Assembly (NCBI GenBank): GCA_014190355.1
Contig: BJGH01000008.1
Span: 1-63,368, forward strand
Length of the DNA stretch: 63,368 bases
Direction of reading: 5' to 3'
Origin: Alphaproteobacteria bacterium
Lineage (GTDB): Bacteria > Pseudomonadota > Alphaproteobacteria > Rickettsiales > UBA1997
Below are positions 25,508 to 34,317 of the stretch, one piece after another (within the stretch, counting starts at the first letter, position 1; each line of letters opens with the position of its first letter). The translations under genes were made by a program, and so were the position numbers. The notes below the pieces were generated by a model. The model was given only the letters and a program-made list of their open reading frames with translations, had not been told where the DNA came from and did not search any database.

Positions 25508-26725
25508 ATGAAAAGAATTTTTAAAAATTTATTTTTGGCTCCAATAGTTTCTAGATTTCTTTTGGTCTCAATTTTAGTTGGTGTTCAAGCCCATTTATCA
25601 TTTGCTAATCCACAAAATTTGAGTAGTGATAATTTGATTCATAAAATTGAAGAATCGAGCTATTATTTTTTAATTGATGCCGATAGTAAAGAAATTCTTC
25701 TTTCGCGCAATGCAGATTTAAGAATGGCCCCTTCTTCAATGACTAAGCTTATGACTGCTTTAGTGGTTTTTGATCAGGTTAAAAAAGGTAAAGTAAGTCT
25801 TGATAATCAATGTTTAATTGGTAAAGATGCTTGGCGAAAATCTGGCTCAAGCATGTTTTTAAATTATGGTGATGTTGTATCAATTGATGATTTAGTCAGA
25901 GGTTTGTTAGCAGTTTCAGCTAATGATGCGGCAATAGCCTTGGCAGAATCGGTTGGAGGGGGGATTGCTAACTTCACAAATTTGATGAATGAAAAAGCTA
26001 TAGAATTGGGAATGAAAAACAGTAATTTTACTAATCCTCACGGTTTGCACGAGTCAAATCATTATTCAACTCTAAGAGATCTGGCAACACTAATTATTCA
26101 TCTTTATGAATATTTTCCAGAATATGCCAGTTACTTTGCTATTCCAGAATTTACTTATCAAAATATCACTCAGCGTAATCGTAATCCGCTGATCAAAAAT
26201 AATTATGAAGGAACAATCATTGGCAAAACTGGCCATACCAATGAAGGGGGATATGGAGTGGTAGAGCTGGTTCAAAGAAATAATCGAAGATTAGTAGCAG
26301 TGGTTAATAAAGTAAGAACGCCAGCACTTCGAGCTAAAATTATTACGGCAATGATGGATTATGGTTTTGCAAGTTATAAAAAATTAGAAATTTTTAAGAA
26401 AGATCAAGAAATTGCTAATCTTAAAACTTGGCTTGGAAATGAAGATTATGTTAAGGCAGTTATTAAGGAAGATGTCACCTTAAATGTTCCGCAACAATAT
26501 TCCATAAAAGATTTAAATGTTGAGGTTAAATATAAAGAGCCAATTTATGCTCCTATAAAAAAAGATACAAAAATTGCTGATTTGATTATTGAAATAAAAG
26601 GCTTTAAAAAGTATGAGTATGAATTATTTGCCCAGCAAACCATTGAAAAAGTTGGTTATATTCGTAAAGTTTCAACAATTGTAAAATACAAATTTACAAC
26701 ATTTTTTAACAAATATTTTAATTAA
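25508..26725 (+). CDS. dacF: D-alanyl-D-alanine carboxypeptidase (PBP5/6 family)
   Basis: 405 residues from the ATG at 25508; a TTG at 25487 would add seven residues before the signal peptide and is less likely. The enzyme trims the last D-Ala from peptidoglycan stem peptides in the periplasm. Signal peptide 1-33 (cut after LSFA). All three motifs of peptidase family S11 are seen: SMTK (Ser77, Lys80), SAN (137-139) and KTG (240-242). A C-terminal beta-rich domain follows. The protein shows that the organism handles peptidoglycan, as do murG and the SPOR protein. Confidence 0.95.
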   Translation: MKRIFKNLFLAPIVSRFLLVSILVGVQAHLSFANPQNLSSDNLIHKIEESSYYFLIDADSKEILLSRNADLRMAPSSMTKLMTALVVFDQVKKGKVSLDNQCLIGKDAWRKSGSSMFLNYGDVVSIDDLVRGLLAVSANDAAIALAESVGGGIANFTNLMNEKAIELGMKNSNFTNPHGLHESNHYSTLRDLATLIIHLYEYFPEYASYFAIPEFTYQNITQRNRNPLIKNNYEGTIIGKTGHTNEGGYGVVELVQRNNRRLVAVVNKVRTPALRAKIITAMMDYGFASYKKLEIFKKDQEIANLKTWLGNEDYVKAVIKEDVTLNVPQQYSIKDLNVEVKYKEPIYAPIKKDTKIADLIIEIKGFKKYEYELFAQQTIEKVGYIRKVSTIVKYKFTTFFNKYFN

Positions 26726-26729
26726 ATTT

Positions 26730-27044
26730 ATGGACATGAAAGCGTTAATGCGTCAAGCACAAGAAATGCAAAACAAAATGAAAAAAATTGAAGAAGAGAT
26801 TGCAGAAACAGAATTTGAGGGAACTGCCGGAGGAGGTTTAGTTAAAGTAATAATTCTGGGTAATGGTATGGTTAAAAAAATCGATATTGATGATTCCTTG
26901 GTAAAAATTGAAGAAAAAACAGTTCTCGAAGATTTACTTATCGTGGCAATTAATTCAGCAAAAACCAAGGCTGATGAAGGTTCTTCAGCAATGATTAAAA
27001 AAGTTACCGCAGGAATTCCTTTGCCTGCTGGATTTAAATTCTAG
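26730..27044 (+). CDS. ybaB: YbaB/EbfC nucleoid-associated protein
   Basis: 104 residues, normal. Small dimeric DNA-binding protein. MKALMRQAQEMQNKMKKIEEEI forms the first helix, followed by AGGGLVKVIILGNGMVKKIDIDD and the C-terminal GIPLPAGFKF (family: PG). In many bacteria it lies by dnaX-recR; here it lies between dacF (4 bases) and trpF (4 bases). Confidence 0.95.
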   Translation: MDMKALMRQAQEMQNKMKKIEEEIAETEFEGTAGGGLVKVIILGNGMVKKIDIDDSLVKIEEKTVLEDLLIVAINSAKTKADEGSSAMIKKVTAGIPLPAGFKF

Positions 27045-27048
27045 TTCA

Positions 27049-27669
27049 ATGCTTATCAAAATCTGCGGAATCACTGATAGCTCTATTGCTAAAGTAGCTG
27101 ATGATAATGGCTGTAATTTTTTGGGTGGGGTTTTTTATGATAAATCGCCTCGACACCTTGAAATTGAGCAAGCAAAATCGGTTTTTAAGACTGTCAAAAA
27201 TGCCCAAAAAGTTGCGGTAGTTGTTAATCCTAGTCAGCAATATTTACAGCAAATTATAAATGATTTTCAGCCCGATTTTGTTCAGTTCCATGGTCATGAA
27301 AATTGCCAGTTTATCGCTGATTTTAAAGAAAGCTATCCTAAAACCAAGATAATCAAAGCTTTTAGCATTGAATCAAAGAATGATTTATTAGCAATTGAGC
27401 AATTTAATGCTGTAGCAGATTTTTATCTTTTAGATGGCAAAAACCCTGGAACTGGGCAAGTATTTGACTGGTCTATTTTACGGGATTTTAAAAGTTACAA
27501 ACCTTGGTTTTTGGCAGGGGGATTAACGCTTGAAAATATTAATCAAGCTGTTAGAATTTCTAATGCTCCAATGATTGATATTTCATCTGGTCTTGAAAAA
27601 ATAAAAGGAATTAAGGATCAAGAATTGGTTTTAGCATTATTAAATAAATTTAATAAAAAAAATAATTAA
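27049..27669 (+). CDS. trpF: Phosphoribosylanthranilate isomerase
   Basis: 206 residues. TrpF performs the third step of tryptophan synthesis (Amadori rearrangement of PRA to CdRP). TIM barrel with KICGIT at the N-terminus (catalytic Cys6), VQFHGHE, LLDGKNPGTGQVFDW with the catalytic Asp and phosphate-binding GTG, and LAGGLTLENI. No other trp gene is in the window, so whether a full pathway exists cannot be said. Start 4 bases after ybaB. Confidence 0.95.
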   Translation: MLIKICGITDSSIAKVADDNGCNFLGGVFYDKSPRHLEIEQAKSVFKTVKNAQKVAVVVNPSQQYLQQIINDFQPDFVQFHGHENCQFIADFKESYPKTKIIKAFSIESKNDLLAIEQFNAVADFYLLDGKNPGTGQVFDWSILRDFKSYKPWFLAGGLTLENINQAVRISNAPMIDISSGLEKIKGIKDQELVLALLNKFNKKNN

Positions 27670-27761
27670 TAACAAAAAGTAACTATAATCAACTTATTCT
27701 CATAAAGAAAATATTTATAAATAAATATAAAATTTACTAATATTTTCTAACAAAACATAAT

Positions 27762-29723
27762 ATGTTTAAGCAACTCAGAAATTTTATTTTTGGTTCACCA
27801 CGCAACCCTTTTGATAAAGAAACTCGTAGAAGCATTTCTCTAGTTGCTTTTTTAGCGTGGGTTGGACTTGGTGCCGATGGTATATCATCTTCTTGTTATG
27901 GCCCTGAAGAAGCATTTTTAGCGCTGGGAACTCATGAAGAATTGGCAATTTATTTGGCGATTGCTACAGCTTTTACTGTCTTTATAATTTCTTTCGCATA
28001 TACTCAAGTTATTGAATTATTTCCTAATGGTGGTGGAGGTTATCGTGTTGCTACTCGTTTACTTGGTAAATATGCAGGTTTGGTATCAGGATCGGCATTA
28101 ATAATTGACTACGTATTAACAATTGCTATTTCAGTAGCTAGTGGAGTTGATGCTATTTTTAGTTTTTTACCCAAAGAGTTGCAAAATATTAAACTTGTTA
28201 TTGCAGTGTTGCTGGTAGGATTGCTGGCATTTCTTAATCTTCGTGGCATGAAAGAATCAATAAAATTTTTATTACCAATCTTTTTAGGATTTATCGTTAC
28301 CCATTTTTTGTTAATTATTTACGGAATCGTTGCTCATCGTCATGGAATATCAGAGCTTGTTCCTCAGGCGGTTAGTGAAACCAAGGAAATGAAGGACTCC
28401 TTGGGGTGGTTTTTGTTAATCTCGATATTTCTTAAAGCATTTTCAATGGGTGGAGGAACATATACCGGATTAGAAGCAGTTTCGAACAATGTTAATACTT
28501 TGAGCGAGCCAAGAGTTAGAACAGCAAAAATTACAATGTTTTTAGTAGCAATTTCCTTGGCATTTATGGCTGCAGGAATTATTTTGATTTATCTGCTCTG
28601 GGGTGTTACCAAGGTCGAAGGGCAAACTCTTAACGCTACAGTATTTTATGCAATTACCGAAGGTTTAAAATATGGTGATTGGCAAATTGGCTCGATAGCT
28701 GTTCCTATTGTTTTAATTTTTGAAGCTGGATTATTGGTTGTTGCAGCAAATGCCGGATTCTTGGCTGGACCAAATGTTATTGCCAATATGGCAAGTGATG
28801 AGTGGATGCCCAAATCTTTTAGCTCTTTATCAAGCAGATTGGTAGTAAAAAATGGCATTTTGTTCATGGCAATTTCAGCAATTGTTACCTTAATAATCAC
28901 CCAAGGAACAGTTCATATTTTAGTAGTGCTTTATTCAATTAATGTATTTATAACTTTTTCGTTATCGCTATTAGGGCTAACAATTTACTGGGTTCGTCAT
29001 CGTCGACGAAAACCTGATTGGTTATCAAAATTTATAGTTGCTTTAATTGGTTTTATCGTCTGTTTTGCAATTCTAACCATTACTATTTTTGAAAAATTTT
29101 ATGAAGGGGGTTGGGTAACTTTGTTAATAACTTCATTATCAGTTGGTGTTGGGTTGGTGATAAAAAATACTTATGTTCGTTTCAAAAGAAATTTATCGCA
29201 AAAAGAAACTTTATTTTACAGCTATAATTATCCAGAAACAGTTCAGCTTGATGAGGCAATCGATAAAAATGCTCCAACTGCAGCAATTATCGTTGATCAA
29301 ACATTTGGCAGCGGTATGAATTGTCTTTTAGAAATTAAAAAACTATTTCCTGGAATTTTTAAGAATTTTATTTTTGTAACAGTTGGTGAACTTGACTCAA
29401 ATACTTTTAGCGAGGAAAAGCGTTGGCGAGATATGCGACGCAGAACCAAGAGTGTTTTGAATAAATATAAAAATTATTGTAATGCCAATGGCAGATTTGC
29501 TAAAGCTTATATCGGATATGATACCGATATTATTGAAAAATTAACGCAACTGACTGATCGTGTTGCCAAAGATTATCAAAATGTCGTATTTTTTGGAACT
29601 AAATTTATTTTTGATAATGAAAATATTTTTACTCAGATTTTGTTTAACCATGTTCCTTATATCATGCAAAGACGCTTACATGTAAAGGGTTTGAACATGG
29701 TAATTTTGCCAATGAAAATTTAA
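27762..29723 (+). CDS. KimA-like APC-superfamily potassium/amino acid permease
   Basis: 653 residues. About 12 membrane helices to residue 465, then about 185 soluble residues. The start of the membrane part reads GLGADGISSSCYGPEEAFLAL (33-53), close to SSDALSSVAYG of Bacillus KimA/YdaO, and FPNGGGGYRVA (87-97) matches its YPQGGGAY. KimA imports potassium with protons. The C-terminal part (APTAAIIVDQTFGSGMNCLLEI..., ending NMVILPMKI) looks like the alpha/beta regulatory domain of that family, which in KimA binds c-di-AMP. Substrate is not proven; an amino acid is possible. A single-gene unit with 92 bases before it. Confidence 0.8.
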   Translation: MFKQLRNFIFGSPRNPFDKETRRSISLVAFLAWVGLGADGISSSCYGPEEAFLALGTHEELAIYLAIATAFTVFIISFAYTQVIELFPNGGGGYRVATRLLGKYAGLVSGSALIIDYVLTIAISVASGVDAIFSFLPKELQNIKLVIAVLLVGLLAFLNLRGMKESIKFLLPIFLGFIVTHFLLIIYGIVAHRHGISELVPQAVSETKEMKDSLGWFLLISIFLKAFSMGGGTYTGLEAVSNNVNTLSEPRVRTAKITMFLVAISLAFMAAGIILIYLLWGVTKVEGQTLNATVFYAITEGLKYGDWQIGSIAVPIVLIFEAGLLVVAANAGFLAGPNVIANMASDEWMPKSFSSLSSRLVVKNGILFMAISAIVTLIITQGTVHILVVLYSINVFITFSLSLLGLTIYWVRHRRRKPDWLSKFIVALIGFIVCFAILTITIFEKFYEGGWVTLLITSLSVGVGLVIKNTYVRFKRNLSQKETLFYSYNYPETVQLDEAIDKNAPTAAIIVDQTFGSGMNCLLEIKKLFPGIFKNFIFVTVGELDSNTFSEEKRWRDMRRRTKSVLNKYKNYCNANGRFAKAYIGYDTDIIEKLTQLTDRVAKDYQNVVFFGTKFIFDNENIFTQILFNHVPYIMQRRLHVKGLNMVILPMKI

Positions 29724-29903
29724 TCATGTTAATAAGTAATCAATTTTAATATTTATATTTAAGAAAATTATAAATATTTTAATTCTAGTAGAATTTGTTG
29801 TTTTATGATTAAACCTTAATAATAGAAAAGATTTACTAAAAAATTAATTCAATTTATACAAAATTTAAAACAAAATATTTTAATAAATAACCATTTAACT
29901 GCT

Positions 29904-30998
29904 ATGATAAAAAAATTTTTAAATATTTTAGTTTTGTCTACTATTGTTAGTTCTTGTGTAAACCTAAAAGATACGCAAGATTTGCAAAAAAAATTAAGCC
30001 CATACTGGCAAAATTATTTACAAAAAGATTTTGCAGACAATGCTCAAATCGAGGTTTATGTTGCAACTAATCGCTTACGAAAAAATGCAGATTTTGGTTG
30101 CGGTGATGAACATTTTGGAGTTGATTTTGATAAGCAAACCAATTATGGAGTATGCTTAGTAAAAGTTGCAAAAATGCATGAAATTGGTAATATAAGTAAT
30201 GAACAAAATAAAAAAAATTTTGAAAACTATAAAGCGGTTCTGGTCAATAGTGCGGATTCAAAAAAATTTTTTAGCGATATAAAAAAAACAAATGCTACAC
30301 CGTTGGTTTTTGTCCATGGTTTTAATGTTAGATATAATGAGGCAGTCCTTAGATCAGCTCAAATCGCTTATGACTTAAAATATCAGGGTCCGGTGATTTT
30401 ATATACTTGGCCTGCAGGTGCAAAAGATGGTCTGATTGAAGAGGCATTACTAAACAAAACTTATGAACAAAACTCTAGCAATGTTAAATCATCAGTAGGA
30501 ATTTTTGCAGATTTTTTAAAAAATTTACAAAAAAATAAAATTAAAGTTAATCTTGTTGTTCACTCGATGGGACACCAGTTAGTTTTGGATGCAATGTCAC
30601 AAATTGCTCAAAAGAAATCTGAAGTTTTTATAAATGAATTATTCTTAAATGCTCCAGATTACGATGCTCAAACCTTTAAAACAATAGTTCCTAATTTAAA
30701 AAAACTAACTAATCATATCACGCTTTACTGCTCACAAAACGATAAAGCGATGACTGTTTCGAAAATTTTTAATAGCAATGACCGACTTGGAGCTTGTTCT
30801 AATGTTGAGCAAGTTGATGTTATTAATGTTAGCGCTATTGATGATTCAGCGCTTGGATTAGGGCATGGATATTATTCTTCAAAATCAATCTTAAGTGATA
30901 TGTTTTTAACTTTAATTGGTATAAGCCCTAAACAAAGATTGTTTATTGCTAAAAGCACAGATAACTCAAATTTAGAAGGTTATTTTTTAAGAAAATAA
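29904..30998 (+). CDS. Lipoprotein alpha/beta hydrolase (DUF900)
   Basis: 364 residues. Lipobox VSSC with lipidated Cys18. The core is an alpha/beta hydrolase of the DUF900 (COG4782) type: PLVFVHGFNVRYNEA (oxyanion strand, His138), ILYTWPA, nucleophile elbow HSMGH (Ser221), a likely acid in NAPDYD and the catalytic His in LGLGHGYYSS. An N-terminal VYVATNR stretch is also typical. Substrate unknown, perhaps a lipid or ester at the envelope. The Gly before the nucleophile's His is absent, so the elbow is HSMGH instead of GxSxG, as in this family. Confidence 0.87.
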   Translation: MIKKFLNILVLSTIVSSCVNLKDTQDLQKKLSPYWQNYLQKDFADNAQIEVYVATNRLRKNADFGCGDEHFGVDFDKQTNYGVCLVKVAKMHEIGNISNEQNKKNFENYKAVLVNSADSKKFFSDIKKTNATPLVFVHGFNVRYNEAVLRSAQIAYDLKYQGPVILYTWPAGAKDGLIEEALLNKTYEQNSSNVKSSVGIFADFLKNLQKNKIKVNLVVHSMGHQLVLDAMSQIAQKKSEVFINELFLNAPDYDAQTFKTIVPNLKKLTNHITLYCSQNDKAMTVSKIFNSNDRLGACSNVEQVDVINVSAIDDSALGLGHGYYSSKSILSDMFLTLIGISPKQRLFIAKSTDNSNLEGYFLRK

Positions 30999-31042
30999 AA
31001 TATTATTTTTAAAGAAAATTTTGCAGTAATTAGTTAAGTTAC

Positions 31043-31915
31043 CTAGATCTTTATTTTCCATTTTTTTGCTAAATATTTTTCAACATCTTGGCGTTCATCA
31101 GTTTTTAAAGCTCGAGAATAAATAATAATTTCGCCAATATCGCCACTCCACGGGTTTGATGGAGCAGAAGCTTGCCAAGTTGCTCCAAGAAGTATAGTGG
31201 TAACATTAAAATTGCCAGTTGATGGAGCTGTGGCAGTTGCAACACCATTATAATAATTGATGTTTACTGAACCATTAAAAACTCCGCAGGATATAAATAA
31301 GACATTGTTACCCGGATGAGTTGTAGCAGCTCCCCAGCCATTTCGAAAAGGCCACATGATATTAAAATTTTCTAAATAAGCTCGAAAATGTGCCTCACTA
31401 TTATTGTCAAAAGAAGCTCCTGCAGATAGTGTGGTAAAGGGTGAAGCATAAATGTTGTAGGATTTTCTTAAAGAGACAATAAAGTAAGTTACTTGATTAC
31501 CAGAAATTGAAATATTATCGCTGCGTAAATAATCATCAATGCCATCGAAGCGAATAGCGGGGAGACCATTAAGAGCATTTTCGATAAATTTGGGTTGATT
31601 ACTGGCTGAAGGAATGGTTGCATTAGCTTTATTGGTGGTTAGCGGATTAATATCATACCAAACAGTAATATTTGCCTGATCCTGTTCTTCGCTATCATTA
31701 AAACTAGTTTCTAAGACTGATTCATACCAAACCGATAAATTGGCAATAGTTGGTACTGGTGAGTTTCTAGTTATGTTTTGAGCTGATTGAAGATTGAACC
31801 TTTTGACTAATCGACTCGATTGAGTAACCCCCGCAACTAAAATGCCAATTATTAAAATAACAATTGAAAGTTCAATAAGTGAAAAAGCTTTATTATTTAT
31901 AATTCTTTTAAACAT
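31043..31915 (-). CDS. Prepilin-like protein with LamG-type domain
   Basis: 290 residues. The N-terminus is a type IV prepilin leader: basic MFKRIINNKA then FSLIELSIVILIIGILVAG, with Glu at +5 of the mature protein and a predicted cut between Ala10 and Phe11 (Ala instead of the usual Gly). The rest (about 55-290) resembles a LamG/concanavalin-like jellyroll: FDGIDDYLRSD in the middle and GDIGEIIIYSRALKTDERQ near the end. Thus it is likely a pseudopilin or pilus-tip type adhesin exported by a type IV pilus or type II machinery. Neither is encoded in this window. A second gene with nearly the same leader starts at 63259. Confidence 0.88.
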   Translation of the reverse strand: MFKRIINNKAFSLIELSIVILIIGILVAGVTQSSRLVKRFNLQSAQNITRNSPVPTIANLSVWYESVLETSFNDSEEQDQANITVWYDINPLTTNKANATIPSASNQPKFIENALNGLPAIRFDGIDDYLRSDNISISGNQVTYFIVSLRKSYNIYASPFTTLSAGASFDNNSEAHFRAYLENFNIMWPFRNGWGAATTHPGNNVLFISCGVFNGSVNINYYNGVATATAPSTGNFNVTTILLGATWQASAPSNPWSGDIGEIIIYSRALKTDERQDVEKYLAKKWKIKI

Positions 31916-32057
31916 TATTTTTTTTATAATTATTTAATAAGTCTTGTATTGTTTATATTTTTTATTAAAATTGTTTTAGAAATTTTAAAATTAACTATAA
32001 AGTTTAAAAATTGTATAAATAGTTAAATTAAAAATTTTTATTAAAAAATTTAAATTG

Positions 32058-33179
32058 TTATTTATTGGTTAATCGATTTTTATAAGATTTTGGTAAAGAC
32101 ATTGATTTTAATTGTCCACAAGCAGCCAAGACATCTTGACCACGAGTTTTTCTAATTGGTGCAATTAAATCATATTTTTTTAAAATGTCTTGAAATCTTT
32201 TAATGACCGTTTCATCACTGGAAAAATAATCGCATCCTTGCCAAGGGTTAAATGGAATTAGGTTTATTTTTACATTAAGATTATATTTATTAATGGAATT
32301 TATAAGTTCTAATGCATTTTTTTCTTGATCGTTAACATTTCTTAACATAACATACTCAAAAGTAATTTTTTGGTGAGGATTTTCACGATTGTAAATCTTG
32401 CATGCTGAAAAAAGTTCGTGTAACGGATATTTTTTATTAATTGCCATTATATTAGTTCTTAGCTCATCATTGGTCCCATGCAAAGATATCGCTAGATTAG
32501 TTTTAAGCTCTTTAGAGCATCTTAAAATTTCTGGAACTAAACCCGAAGTAGAAATTGTGATTTTGCGCAATGAAAAATTCAGACCATCTGGATCGTTTAG
32601 AATTTTTATTGCTCGATCAACATTATCGTAATTAAAAAATGGTTCGCCCATTCCCATAAATACGATATGAGTGATTGAGTTAAATTGTTCTGATGAATTC
32701 GGAATTGATAATTTCGTTGTTGGCCAATCATTAATTAAATCTTTGGCTACAAGAATCTGACTTACAATTTCATGGGATTCTAGGTTTCTAACAAGAGTCT
32801 GTGTCCCAGTATGACAGAATTTACATGACAAGGTACAACCTATTTGCGATGATATACATAGAGTTCCGCGGTTTTTTTCTGGAATAAAAACCGCTTCAAC
32901 TTCTTGATTGTCGCTAAATTTTATTAAAAATTTACGAGTACCATCAAAAGATATTAAATCTTTTGAAATTTCTGGACGATCTAAAGAAAATTTTTTTTCA
33001 AGAATTTCTCGAGATTGTTTGGAAATGTTAGTCATGTCATGAAAATTTTTTATGCCATGATGATAAATCCAGCTCCATATTTGATTAGCCCGAAAAGGTT
33101 TTTCATTTAGGGAGACAATTTCATTAACAAAGGTTTTTTTGTCAAAATGTGTCAAATTATTTTTATTTTTTGTAAACAT
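32058..33179 (-). CDS. rlmN: Dual-specificity 23S rRNA A2503 / tRNA A37 methyltransferase
   Basis: 373 residues, normal. RlmN is a radical-SAM enzyme that methylates C2 of A2503 in 23S rRNA and A37 in some tRNAs. The iron-sulfur motif CxxxCxxC is at Cys115, Cys119, Cys122 (IGCTLSCKFCHTG). HIVFMGMGEPFFNYDNV and ISTSGLVPEI are typical, and the C-terminal catalytic Cys lies in RKTRGQDVLAACGQL. Stand-alone gene, divergent from the ribbon-helix-helix gene with 85 bases between. Confidence 0.97.
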   Translation of the reverse strand: MFTKNKNNLTHFDKKTFVNEIVSLNEKPFRANQIWSWIYHHGIKNFHDMTNISKQSREILEKKFSLDRPEISKDLISFDGTRKFLIKFSDNQEVEAVFIPEKNRGTLCISSQIGCTLSCKFCHTGTQTLVRNLESHEIVSQILVAKDLINDWPTTKLSIPNSSEQFNSITHIVFMGMGEPFFNYDNVDRAIKILNDPDGLNFSLRKITISTSGLVPEILRCSKELKTNLAISLHGTNDELRTNIMAINKKYPLHELFSACKIYNRENPHQKITFEYVMLRNVNDQEKNALELINSINKYNLNVKINLIPFNPWQGCDYFSSDETVIKRFQDILKKYDLIAPIRKTRGQDVLAACGQLKSMSLPKSYKNRLTNK

Positions 33180-33264
33180 GATTAAAAAACTTAATTTTAT
33201 ATAATTTTGAATAATTCTATTGGACGAACCATAACCTTAATTTTTAACTAAAACTTTAAAACAT

Positions 33265-33489
33265 ATGAAACAAAAAGTAGTAACAATCTCTGCTCAAATT
33301 TCCGCTGAATTGGAAAAGGCTCTTAACATGGTTTGCGATCTTGAAGAAAGATCAAAAAGCTATTTAATTAAAAAAGCTTTGGAAAAATATCTTCAAAATA
33401 GACTACATGAAGCTGGAATCTCAACTGAGTTTTTAAAAGTTTCTTCTAAGTCTTCTGATGAAGGTTTAGTAAAGAAAAAGAAAAAATAA
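33265..33489 (+). CDS. Ribbon-helix-helix DNA-binding protein (antitoxin-like)
   Basis: 74 residues. One beta-strand (KVVTISAQIS) then two helices (ELEKALNMVCDLEERS and KSYLIKKALEKYLQNRL) make an RHH fold as in CopG and RelB/ParD-type antitoxins. The C-terminus is basic and ends with five Lys. No toxin gene lies beside it: downstream is a terminator and then rph on the other strand. It may therefore be a stand-alone repressor; a role is not known. Confidence 0.8.
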   Translation: MKQKVVTISAQISAELEKALNMVCDLEERSKSYLIKKALEKYLQNRLHEAGISTEFLKVSSKSSDEGLVKKKKK

Positions 33490-33510
33490 ATTATTCTTTA
33501 AAGGTTTTTG

Positions 33511-33546
33511 AAAACCCCGTTTTCTTGTTAGAAAACGGGGTTTTTT
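33511..33546 (+). terminator. Strong Rho-independent terminator
   Basis: Perfect 14-bp stem AAAACCCCGTTTTC (33511-33524) with GAAAACGGGGTTTT (33531-33544), 6-base loop, running into a T-run (33541-33546). It is the clearest terminator in the window and ends the RHH gene 22 bases after its stop. It lies between convergent genes and the A-tract at its other side might let it also end rph transcription. Confidence 0.93.
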
Positions 33547-33585
33547 ATTGTTTAAATTAAATTTTAACAAAAACTATATTTAAAG

Positions 33586-34302
33586 TTAACTGTTAATTGC
33601 AGTTCTTTGAATTGTAAATATTTTTTCAGCTGATTTTTTTACTAAATCATACATTTCGCCAAGCTGTTTAAAACTCATTGAACCTGCTTCACCAGTACCT
33701 TGGACTTCGATTAAATCAAAATTTTTATTAACTACAAAATTGCAATCAACTTCGCATTTGCTATCCTCGCTGTAATCAAGATCAATCATAATTTGATTAT
33801 TAAATATTCCACATGATACTGCACATATTTCATTTTTGATTGGATTGTAATCAATTTTTTTGTCATTAAGTAATTTTTTTATGGCAAAATTTAATGCCAC
33901 AAATCCACCATTGATTGATGCACAACGCGTTGATCCATCTGCTTGTAAAACATCGCAATCGATGGTAATTTGTCTTTCACCAAGAAGTTTTAAATCGATC
34001 GAATAACGTAATGCTCGAGAAATTAAACGTTGAATCTCAATATTTCTGCCATTTGGTTTAAGGGGATCATTATCAATTCTTTGTTGAGTTGAACGGGCTA
34101 ACATGTTGTATTTGGCAGTGATCCAGCCTTGACCTTTGTTGCGTAAAAATGCTGGAACTTTTTCTTCAACTGAGGCAGTGCAAATAATTTGGGTATTTCC
34201 ACAAGTTATTAAACAAGATCCTTCAGCAAAGCTGTTGATATTTGTTTTAAAGGTAGTTTGACGGATTTCATCAAAAGCTCTTTTTGATTGGCGAATAGAC
34301 AT
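33586..34302 (-). CDS. rph: Ribonuclease PH
   Basis: 238 residues, normal. RNase PH removes 3' nucleotides from pre-tRNA with phosphate. Signature elements: GSCLITCGNTQIICTASVEE, the RNKGQGWITAKYNMLARST loop, GRNIEIQRLISRALR, and DCDVLQADGSTRCASINGG with the phosphate and metal site. It is the last gene of a minus-strand run after rpoD and the unknown gene, 15 bases from the latter. Confidence 0.97.
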   Translation of the reverse strand: MSIRQSKRAFDEIRQTTFKTNINSFAEGSCLITCGNTQIICTASVEEKVPAFLRNKGQGWITAKYNMLARSTQQRIDNDPLKPNGRNIEIQRLISRALRYSIDLKLLGERQITIDCDVLQADGSTRCASINGGFVALNFAIKKLLNDKKIDYNPIKNEICAVSCGIFNNQIMIDLDYSEDSKCEVDCNFVVNKNFDLIEVQGTGEAGSMSFKQLGEMYDLVKKSAEKIFTIQRTAINS

Positions 34303-34317
34303 AAATTTTAATAAATA

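Noticed and set aside
33265-33585. Toxin-antitoxin pair at the RHH gene
   Set aside because: No second small gene accompanies it; only a terminator follows and rlmN diverges on the other side.
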